Shown piece after piece: positions 53,772 through 62,300 of a stretch of DNA of 64,000 nt. The position numbers were made by a program, and so were the translations under genes. The stretch lies in assembly GCA_028874335.1 (NCBI GenBank), contig JAPPJY010000092.1:1-64000 (forward strand), in the 5' to 3' direction. Under the pieces are notes generated by a model. The model did not search any database, was not told where the DNA came from, and was given only the letters and a program-made list of their open reading frames with translations. The stretch's first letter is position 1; the number at the start of each line of letters is the position of its first letter. The DNA is from Gemmatimonadota bacterium (lineage in GTDB: Bacteria; Latescibacterota; UBA2968; GCA-2709665).

Positions 53772-56700
53772 ATGTTGTCTATAGCGAAGGAGGCGCCGGT
53801 TCCGCGGCCGGGACGGTCCATCTGGTACACGGTCGATGCGATTCGCCGTGCGAGGGAAAACATCCGTACGCAGGCGTGGGCCTCGAACGAGTGGGCGCGG
53901 ATCAGCGCGATCGCGGAGAAGTGGGTCCGGGTGTCCGACGAGGAGATACACGCCCTGGTACCTGCCCGGGGGTCGATTTTCTGCAGCGGGCGGAACGGGA
54001 GCCCCTGCTGCAAGGCGGCCTGGCGGTGCGACGTGTCACAGCCCGGGATGGCCTTTTGCGAGGCATGCGGGCGAGCGTATCCAGAGAACCGGAAGGGATC
54101 TCCGTTTCGCGACGAAGGACACGGCTTTTACCACGAGGGGAAATGGTTCGCGCCGGTGCCCGTGTGGAACAGTTTTATCGTCAGTATGCTCAGCACCTAT
54201 TCGTACGGGTCGGGCGGCCCCACGGACAACGCGCTGCTGAATCTTGCCCTTGCGTATGCGATCACCGGCGAAACCCGGTTCGGCGAAAAGGCGTTGTTGA
54301 TTTACGATGCGTTGGCCACACTGGCGCCCACGACAATCGGTCCATTGGACATTCCCGAGGGCCAGGAGCGGGAGATGGGCCGCATGCACGCCGAGACGTG
54401 CCACGTCAACCGGCAGCGCTTCGTGGACATGCAGGCGTACGACCTGATTTCCGGGCTACCCGCAATGGACGCAGTTTCGCCCACATGGGGGGACGGGCGC
54501 ATCAGCATCCGTGAGAATATCGCCGAGGGCATGCTGGAAGATTACGTGATGACGGAAGGCGGCGGGTACAATTTGCGCGGAGGAAATCTAACGCACTTTC
54601 AGAATCACGAACTGGACGGTTTCCGGGCGCTGCTGTCCATCGGACTGGCGACGGACAGACCCGATTTCATCACCTGGGCGGGCAGCGCTTCCCGGGCCTT
54701 TCTGGATAATGTGGTCGGCAGGGACGGGGGGTACTACGAGAACTCCGAAATGTACGCGTATTTCTCCGGTACGCTGATGCAGGACGTGGCGGAATTGCTG
54801 TACCACTACGCTCCCGGCAAGTACCCCTCAGTTGAAGATTTCCCTGAGGCCGATGCGCTGGTGGGGATGAAAAACGCCTTCGATCACCCCCGCCTCGTCC
54901 GTTTGTGCCTGGATTACCCGGAGCTGACCCGGGCGTGCGGGCGCATCCCCTCCTATGGAAATACGAACGCGCTCCCCGGTTATCGACCGCCGTCGGAACG
55001 GCAGGTGATGCCCACGCACTGGTCTCTGCTGGAGCGACTCTACGTCAGGAGCGACGACGCGCAGACAAGGTTGAGGGCGAGGGAACTGATGCTGGATCTG
55101 TCGGATGGCGCTGCGGAAAACGTCCGCAACGGCGCGTGGGCGCTGTTCAATTCGGAACCCGGACCTGCCGGAGAAGATCGGGCCGAGCCACAATCCGCCT
55201 CTTCGTTCGCAGGACACAAGGGCGTGGTGGTCCTGCGAAGCGGGACAGGCGACCGGTCCCGCGCGCTGATTGTGCGCGGGGGCGCGAATCTGCTTTCGCA
55301 GGACGACCAACTGGCGGTTTTCCTGTACGATAAGGGCAGGACAGTCATCGAAGACGTGGGATACGCACTGGCCGGCTCACACGTGCACAAGGGATGGGGC
55401 ATGCGGGCGATCTCCCACGCGATGGTGACCGTGGACGAGGACATTCCCACGTCTCAGGGCTACGAATTCGTGCCGAGCGCGGACCTGGTCGCCTTCGAGG
55501 ACCTGGGCGATGTCAAGGTCGCGGAATATTCCGCGCCATTGTCGCGGATCCACCAGGGCGCAACCGAGTACCGCCGCGCGCTGATCTTCTGCGATATCGA
55601 CAAGGACACGTCCTACACGCTTGACCTTTTTATTGTGGCCGGAGGCCGGATTCACGACTACGCGATGAACGGGCCCAGGTTTTTCGAAGCGGACTCCGGG
55701 TCTTATTCGCTGGAGGGCGTGTCGCCGGAGGCGCGCCCCGGGGTCTGGACACTGGCGGCGCTGGGGACCGCGGACGGTTCCGAAGAGGCGAACGCGCCTG
55801 GCAAAAGCTGGGGGGAACGGATCGGCCCGAACGATCGCATTCAGGGCGTGGCCGCACCGGACGGAAGCCCGTTGCCCTACGGATGGCTGCCGCCCCCGGG
55901 GAACGGGTACGCGTTCATCCACGACGTCAAAACCGCCCCGCTGGATCGGGACGCGTACGCTCATTGGCGGTTCGGAGACGCGCGGGACACCCGGTTTGGT
56001 GTCTGGTTTCCCGCCGATCCGTCGGCGACGCTGGTAGCGGCGAAAGGTCCTGATCTGCGAGGCATGCAGCAGATCCATCGACTGATCGTCCGGAGGGAAG
56101 GCAAAGATCTGAAGAGCCTTTTCGTCAGTGTATTTGAAGCGTTTTCCGGTTCGAGCAACGTGACGGGCGTTAGGGTGCTTGCGCGCGAGGAAGAAACAGG
56201 TAACGCCGCCGTGCGGGTCGAACTGGCGGACGGCCGGAGGGACACGCATCTGTTTTCGAGGCGCGGTCGGATGGAAGTCCGGGATGGCGATGGGGTACCG
56301 ATCGCCCTCGACGGACGGTTCGGCGTCGTTCGCGAACGGGATGGAGAGGTGGCGCTTCACCTTGTGGAAGGGACGCGCCTCCGGTACGGCAACACCGAAG
56401 CGGGGCTCTTAAGGTCAGGTTTTGACGCACGGATCGTGGAGCTGGATGCCGACGCGGAATCCGTGACGATCGACCGGTGTCTCCCGGTCGGGATGTCGCT
56501 GGAGGGACGCCTCTGCCGGGTGGAATCGGGCGAAGCGAAGGCACCCTATTCTCACAGTTCAGCATATCGGGTTGTCGCCGCGGAGGACGGGAAAAACGCC
56601 CGCCTCTTCCTGCAGCACGGCGATCCCCGGCTTGCGAGAGGGACGATTGCCTCCGTCGAGCCCCCGGACATTCTGTTCTGCAACGTACCGCTCGCTTTTG

Positions 56701-56933
56701 CCTGGGGTTTCAACAACAGCGGGGACAAGGGCGAATACAGGGGAAAGCTGCTGCGTACGGAGGACGGCGGCTTCGCGTCGCGGATCGTCGAACTGCTTGC
56801 ATTCAAGAAGATGCGGCTGGAATCGGTTGCAGGGCTGCTGCCGGGGAGCCGGTTCGAAGTCCTGGACTTCAAACCCGGCGATCGGATTTCGATTCCGAAT
56901 TCCGGGAGCGAATGCCCGGCGCGGCGAGGCTGA
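53772..56933 (+). CDS. Large heparinase II/III-like protein with Cys-rich N-terminal segment
   Basis: This is a 1053-residue protein. The N-terminal segment (about residues 65-110) has a cluster of Cys (CSGRNGSPCCKAAWRC, then FCEACGRAYPENR), as in lyases that carry a small zinc-ribbon-like module. The helical toroid (DIPEGQEREMGRMHAETCHV; NHELDGFRALLSIG) and the beta region (GGANLLSQDDQLAVFLYDKG; GSHVHKGWGMRAISH) follow. The usual HxH of the heparinase strand is replaced by SQDD here, so catalysis may differ. ATG 53772 follows a GGGGGAGAG stretch; the frame opens earlier in repeat DNA. It is followed by a promoter and the DUF6785-like transporter gene. Confidence 0.82.
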   Translation: MLSIAKEAPVPRPGRSIWYTVDAIRRARENIRTQAWASNEWARISAIAEKWVRVSDEEIHALVPARGSIFCSGRNGSPCCKAAWRCDVSQPGMAFCEACGRAYPENRKGSPFRDEGHGFYHEGKWFAPVPVWNSFIVSMLSTYSYGSGGPTDNALLNLALAYAITGETRFGEKALLIYDALATLAPTTIGPLDIPEGQEREMGRMHAETCHVNRQRFVDMQAYDLISGLPAMDAVSPTWGDGRISIRENIAEGMLEDYVMTEGGGYNLRGGNLTHFQNHELDGFRALLSIGLATDRPDFITWAGSASRAFLDNVVGRDGGYYENSEMYAYFSGTLMQDVAELLYHYAPGKYPSVEDFPEADALVGMKNAFDHPRLVRLCLDYPELTRACGRIPSYGNTNALPGYRPPSERQVMPTHWSLLERLYVRSDDAQTRLRARELMLDLSDGAAENVRNGAWALFNSEPGPAGEDRAEPQSASSFAGHKGVVVLRSGTGDRSRALIVRGGANLLSQDDQLAVFLYDKGRTVIEDVGYALAGSHVHKGWGMRAISHAMVTVDEDIPTSQGYEFVPSADLVAFEDLGDVKVAEYSAPLSRIHQGATEYRRALIFCDIDKDTSYTLDLFIVAGGRIHDYAMNGPRFFEADSGSYSLEGVSPEARPGVWTLAALGTADGSEEANAPGKSWGERIGPNDRIQGVAAPDGSPLPYGWLPPPGNGYAFIHDVKTAPLDRDAYAHWRFGDARDTRFGVWFPADPSATLVAAKGPDLRGMQQIHRLIVRREGKDLKSLFVSVFEAFSGSSNVTGVRVLAREEETGNAAVRVELADGRRDTHLFSRRGRMEVRDGDGVPIALDGRFGVVRERDGEVALHLVEGTRLRYGNTEAGLLRSGFDARIVELDADAESVTIDRCLPVGMSLEGRLCRVESGEAKAPYSHSSAYRVVAAEDGKNARLFLQHGDPRLARGTIASVEPPDILFCNVPLAFAWGFNNSGDKGEYRGKLLRTEDGGFASRIVELLAFKKMRLESVAGLLPGSRFEVLDFKPGDRISIPNSGSECPARRG

Positions 56934-57017
56934 AGGCCGTTCGATAACGCGTTGTGGAGTGCCGTCGCGGGGTCCGGTTACGCGGCCCGGAGATCCGACA
57001 AGTAGACCCTTTTCCCT

Positions 57018-57045
57018 TGAACTTTCACGATAATTCCATATTATG
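57018..57045 (+). promoter_or_regulatory. Putative sigma70-type promoter for the DUF6785-like membrane gene
   Basis: TTGAAC (57018-57023) and TATTAT (57040-57045) are separated by 16 bp. They lie about 110 bp upstream of the membrane-protein ATG, in the most AT-rich part of the 56934-57154 gap. No operator palindrome is clear. Confidence 0.45.
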
Positions 57046-57154
57046 CGCGTGGTGATTTTCCACCCGCGGACAGCGGCGGATCGGCAGGCCGCAGGGTCGA
57101 CAGGTCAGGGTGAAGGCCGCCGCCGTTTCGGCCCGAATCAACAGGGAGAACGTC

Positions 57155-59119
57155 ATGCAACTGGCTCAGCCGGATTCATATACTGAAGCGGCGTCAGGCC
57201 TGGAACGACGCGGCGTAACTGTGCGGGCGGTTGCCATCGGGCTCGGCGTCGCTCTGTTCATACAGGGCTGGGGTATTTTTTCCAGCCGGGTGATCCGGTC
57301 GTCCGGCGTGACGGCCGGATTTCTTTCACCGGCACTCTTTATTGGGATCCTCCTCGTCCTGTTCATCCTGAATCCCTTCCTGAAGCGGGTCGTCCGGTCC
57401 GCGGGACTGAGCCTCGCGGAGATCCTGACGATATTCGCGATGGGGCTGATGGGCGGCGCGCCCATCGCGGCGCTGTATGCCTTTATAACCATTCCGTACT
57501 ACCTGGCCACTCCGGAAAACCAGTGGGGCGCCCTACTTCACCCGCACCTGCCTTCGTGGGTCGCGCCCCTCGACGTGGACGGCGCGGTTACGCTTCTGTT
57601 CAACGGCCTTCCGGGCGGTCAGGGCACGATTCCATGGGGGGCGTGGGTCGTTCCCATGTTCTGGTGGGTGCTTCTGTTCTGCGTGCTGGCTTTCGCCGCG
57701 GCTTCGCTTTCGGTGATCCTCCGGAAACAATGGGTGGAACACGAGCGGTTGCGGTACCCGGTCCTGGAGCCCATCGTGGAGATGGCCTCCGGGTCCGAAA
57801 CCGGCAGTTTGTGGCCGCAATTCGCCCGCGGAAGACTGTTCTGGTTCGGCGCGGGGTTCGCGTTCGTCTTCATTTTCTGGAACGCGCTGCCCTGGATCTC
57901 CCCCGCCTTCCCTGAGATGCCGGTTCGGGGGCGGGTGTACGCCTTCTTCGGGCGGGACATGCCTCCGATGTTCAGCTATATCGATCCGTTTACGTTCGCG
58001 TTCTCATATTTCGCGAATCTGGACGTTCTGTTCAGCGTGTGGTTCTTCTTCGCGGTGTTCGTCCTTGAATTCGGCATCTTCAACAGGCTGGGCTACAGCA
58101 TCGGCGGGCGCGGCGACAGGTACGGTTCCTATGACGCGGCATCGAGCTGGCAGGGCCTCGGCGCGTTCTGCGTCTTCGTGCTGTTCGGTCTGTGGATGGC
58201 CAGGCGCCACCTGAAAGACGTTGTGATGAAGGCCTGGCGGTCGGACGCTTCTGTGGACGATTCGCGCGAGATGTTGTCGTACCGCACGGCGGTCGTCGGC
58301 ATCCTGGTGGGTTTCGTGTTCACGGTCGTGTGGCTGAACCGTGCGGGCATGGACCTGCAGATGGCCATCCCGTTAGTGGCGATGCTGTTCATTCTCTACA
58401 TCGGCGTTGCGCGGATTATTGCCGAATCGGGCCTCCTGTATGTGCAGGGGCCGATGACGGCGCAGAGCTTTTCGGTCTATCTGCTGGGCGCCAAAGCCGT
58501 GTCGCCGTCCAGCCTGACCACGCTCCTGTTTTCCTACCCGATCCACGCGAATTCGACCTCGCAGATGTCGCACGTGGCCAAGGTTGGCGAACAGGTCCGG
58601 GATCGCGGAAGGCGCTTGTTCTGGGCCGTGGGCCTGTCTTTCCTGGCGACGACCCTGGTCGTGATCATCGGGACGCTCTATCTGGGCTATACCCGCGGCG
58701 CCGAGAATTTCGGACACGGCTTCATCTGCGGTGGGGTTCACAATTTTCCGGATACCGTGAGCAAGATCAAGGAGCCGTTCGACGTCGATTGGAATCGGAT
58801 CATGTTCTTTGGCATCGGCGCCGCCGTTATGGTCGTCCTCACCTTCCTCCGCTACCGGTTTCCCTGGTGGCCGATCCACCCGGTGGGGTTCGCCATCATG
58901 GGTACGGACCTCGTACGGAATTTTGCGCTGACGCTCTTTCTGGCGTGGTCGTGCAAGACGGTTATCCTTCGCGTTGGCGGGAATTCGCTCTTTCGGCAGG
59001 CGCAGCCGTTCTTCCTGGGTCTGCTTGTGGGGCACGTCCTGGGGATAACCGGGGCATTCCTCGTCGATATGTTCATGTTCCCCGGAGCCGGACACAGCAT
59101 CCACCCGTGGATCGAATAG
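57155..59119 (+). CDS. DUF6785/DUF6784-like polytopic membrane protein
   Basis: This 654-residue inner-membrane protein has about 12-14 hydrophobic segments. Recognisable blocks are GLSLAEILTIFAMGLMGG, then WVEHERLRYPVLEPIVEMA (family ERL-YP motif), ARIIAESGLLYVQGPMTAQS and RYRFPWWPIHPVGFAIMG. These match the uncharacterised DUF6785/DUF6784 type, a family with OPT-like topology that I recall beside lyase genes in Poribacteria- and Planctomycetota-like genomes. Uptake of oligosaccharides or peptides is an inference. ATG 57155 follows AGGGAGAACGTC; the longer GTG frame from 57110 is less likely. Its 3' end lies 10 bp before a MITE-like insertion. Confidence 0.85.
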   Translation: MQLAQPDSYTEAASGLERRGVTVRAVAIGLGVALFIQGWGIFSSRVIRSSGVTAGFLSPALFIGILLVLFILNPFLKRVVRSAGLSLAEILTIFAMGLMGGAPIAALYAFITIPYYLATPENQWGALLHPHLPSWVAPLDVDGAVTLLFNGLPGGQGTIPWGAWVVPMFWWVLLFCVLAFAAASLSVILRKQWVEHERLRYPVLEPIVEMASGSETGSLWPQFARGRLFWFGAGFAFVFIFWNALPWISPAFPEMPVRGRVYAFFGRDMPPMFSYIDPFTFAFSYFANLDVLFSVWFFFAVFVLEFGIFNRLGYSIGGRGDRYGSYDAASSWQGLGAFCVFVLFGLWMARRHLKDVVMKAWRSDASVDDSREMLSYRTAVVGILVGFVFTVVWLNRAGMDLQMAIPLVAMLFILYIGVARIIAESGLLYVQGPMTAQSFSVYLLGAKAVSPSSLTTLLFSYPIHANSTSQMSHVAKVGEQVRDRGRRLFWAVGLSFLATTLVVIIGTLYLGYTRGAENFGHGFICGGVHNFPDTVSKIKEPFDVDWNRIMFFGIGAAVMVVLTFLRYRFPWWPIHPVGFAIMGTDLVRNFALTLFLAWSCKTVILRVGGNSLFRQAQPFFLGLLVGHVLGITGAFLVDMFMFPGAGHSIHPWIE

Positions 59120-59129
59120 ACTGACGTAA

Positions 59130-59291
59130 GAAGCTATGTTGAAATTCCCGGTGAGTTCCCGAGCGCGAGCGAAAAAGTGGCGGTCAAGGCGGGTAAATCC
59201 GCCCATATTTGTCTATACGGGTGGATTTGACCAACGCCGACCGGCGCTTTTGCAGCCGCGCAAAAACCGCTGGGAATTTTAACACAGCTTC
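59130..59291 (-). mobile_element. MITE-like element, copy 2 (162 bp, TAA target duplication)
   Basis: An inverted copy of the element at 29893-30053, starting GAAGCTATGTTGAAATTCCC and ending GGGAATTTTAACACAGCTTC on the plus strand. It is flanked by TAA at 59127-59129 and 59292-59294. It ends 12 nt before the next start codon, so the ribosome site AAGGGTG of the permease gene abuts it. The hairpin arms keep pairing: AAACCCG/CGGGTTT in copy 1 corresponds to AAATCCA/CGGATTT (minus-strand reading) here. Confidence 0.88.
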
Positions 59292-59303
59292 TAAGGGTGA
59301 ACG

Positions 59304-62300
59304 ATGATCGACGGAATCAAAAGGGCACTGCTCGTTCTGTTGACGCTTGGCGTCCTGGCACTCGTGGTGGTGTTCGACCCCGAGAATGTGTCCGACGTGA
59401 TGCGGGATTTGCTGGATATCCGGCAGTCTCCGCCGCCGGAACAGGTCCGGGGGGACCTGTCGGCCGCGGACCGGGCGGTACGGCGAATTGTGGATGAGAT
59501 TGCGGAAGACGACGTTCGTTCTCACGTGTCTGCATTGACCCGGATGCCGTCGCGCGTGGTGGGATACGACGGCGAACGGCAGGCGCGGGACTACATCAGA
59601 TCGCAGTTCGAGGCGCTGGGTCTGGAGCGGGTCACTGCCGAGACTTTCGATGTGACCGTGCCGGTGGACCGGGGCGGCGTTCTGAAGGTGACTGCCACCG
59701 GCGAGGAGATTTCCATTTACGGCCTCTGGCCAAATGACGTCCGGACGCCGTCGCTCCCGGACGGAGGCGTCGAGGGGCATTTGATCTACGGACGGCGGGG
59801 CGAATTTTCAGATTTCAACGGGTCGGTGGTGGACGGAAGCGTCGTGTTGATGGACTTCGGCTGCGGACAGAATTACCTGAACGCGATGACTCTCGGCGCG
59901 AAGGCGATTCTGTTTTTCGACGACGGGAACGTGACCCGAGGTGAGGCGGAGGACAAGTTTCTGGAGGTGCCCGTGAACGTGCCCCGGTTCTGGGTGAACC
60001 GGGAGGATGCGCAACGCCTTCTGAATGAGGTTGAGCGCGGAGATATCAGGGTGCGTCTCACCGCCCGGATGGACTGGCAGACGGTGAAGGCGGCCAATGT
60101 CCTCGGATATCTGCCCGGATCGGACGAGCGCATTCCGGGAGGAACGGGCGCCAGGTGGAAGGACAGGTTGATTGTGGTAGGCGCCTACTATGACGCGATG
60201 TCCGTGGTCCCCGCGCTCGCGCCCGGCGCCGAAAGCGCATCGGGAGCCGCCGCTCTGCTCGAGGTGATCCGTTCGCTGCAGCGGCACGGTTCCAGGCACT
60301 CCTTTCTCTTTCTGGCGACGTCGGCGCACTTTGAAGGCCTGACGGGAATCAACGATTTCCTCTTCAGACATTCCCGCCGAAGCGATTACTTCCGGGACCG
60401 GATCCCCGAAGGCGAGCGAATCGATTTCAGCCTGTTCGTCGGGCTGGACTTGTCCAGCCGCAGCAGGCAGGTTGGCGGATTTGCAATGGGGACCTTCTAC
60501 AACGCCCGCAAGGGGACGGACGAGTACCTGAAGAACCTGCTCACGCCCTATTCGCACCGGTTTCGCGAGTACACCAGCGCGCTCTTTCCGGATGAAGAGC
60601 GCTACGTGGACGTGGTGGCCCCTGCCAAGCGGCCCTGGACGTCATATATGCCGGTCCCGCTGGCCCTGGAGAGCGAGGCAGCCGTATTCGTCGGGCAGGA
60701 GGCGATGACCCTGGTGACCCTGTACGACGGTCGCGTCCGGACCGACACGCCGCTCGATGTTCCCGAGGCCATGGCCTTCGGCCGCCTGACCGACCAGGTG
60801 AGGTCGGTGGCTGCAATGATGATCCGGGCGGGTAACGATCCGGGCTTTTTCCGCGAGACCCAGCTTCGGCTGATGGACCGCGGCCACCGCCTGTCCGGGC
60901 GGATTCTCTGGTTCGATCGGGACGTGGACTTCGCGATTCCCAGGGTGCCGGTCCCGGGGGCGCTGGTGACGTACAAGCAACCGGGCCCGGGCAGCCTGGC
61001 AGGCGTACGGACGCTGATGGTCACGCAGACCACGAGAGGCCCGATTTACGAAGGCCCGGCCTCCGGAGGCGCGTTGTACGGTTCCAGAAAGGTGGTCGCA
61101 AAGACAGGCCGGTTCGAATTCGACATTGTCAGGAACCGTTTTTCAAATCACGTTCTGGCATACGAACTCGATGCCGAGGGACGGATTGTCTCGGCGCCGG
61201 ATATGGGAATAGATGGCGCCGGGTCGGATGGAAAAAACGGGAAGTATCCCCTGGTTCAGGGATACGGGTGGTGGGACAACGAGATGATGGGCGTGCTGTT
61301 CAGGTGCCGGTCGCTGAGCCTGTTCGAGATTGTGGATTCCAGCTATCTGTCCGTGCTCGACCATTTGAAGGTGCTTGGAAGGGACAATAGCGAACCGATA
61401 GAATATGGCTTTCGTTACGTGGCCAACCAGGGACGGAAGGAGGGAAAGGTCACTCAGGCGTCGGTGGCATTCGCGCCGCCCGGTGAACGGATCAAGATCC
61501 TGATGAGCAGCGGGCTTTTCGGAATCAAGTATTTGCTCATCAACGCTCCCGAAGACCTGTTGTCCGATCCCGTTGCGCCGCGGCAGGTAAACGCGGAGAC
61601 GGTAATCCGGTCCATGGGAGCCGGGTACGTACCGGACGGGAATGCGATTACCCTGCCCTCATACCGCGCGGCGCGGGATATGTGGATCGTAGATGACGTC
61701 CGGATGAAGCAACTGGCTCGGTACGGCGTGGAAAACCAGAGGCTTTCCGGGCTTCACGACCGCGCGCGCGCGTCTCTGCTCGAAGCCGAAGGCCACCTGA
61801 AAAACCTGCGGTACGACCGGTTCATTGCATCGGCCAGAGAGGGCTGGGGGCTCGAGGCGCGCGGCTACCCCGAGGTGAAGGAGACGGCCAACGACACGGT
61901 CCGCGGCGTCATCTTCTATTTCGTCCTGCTGCTGCCGTTCTCGTTCTTCTGCGAGCGGCTGTTCTTTGGGTTTCCCGACGTCCACAGACGAATTGTCGGA
62001 TTCGCCGCGATTCTCATTGCCATGTTTCTGGCCCTGCGGTGGGTGCATCCTGCGTTTCAGCTGTCCGGTTCTCCCTACATTATCTTCCTCGCCTTTGTGA
62101 TCCTGTGTCTGGGCGGGGTGGCAATGGTGATCGTGGTGTCCAGGTTCGCGGAACAGGTACGACGAATGAAGCAGTCCGCAACGGGTGTGTACGAGGAGGA
62201 CGTGGGACGGATCTCGGCGATGATCGTGGCGTTTACACTGGGCGTTTCGAATCTGCGAAAGCGACCGCTGCGGAGCGGACTCACGGCGGTCACGCTGACC

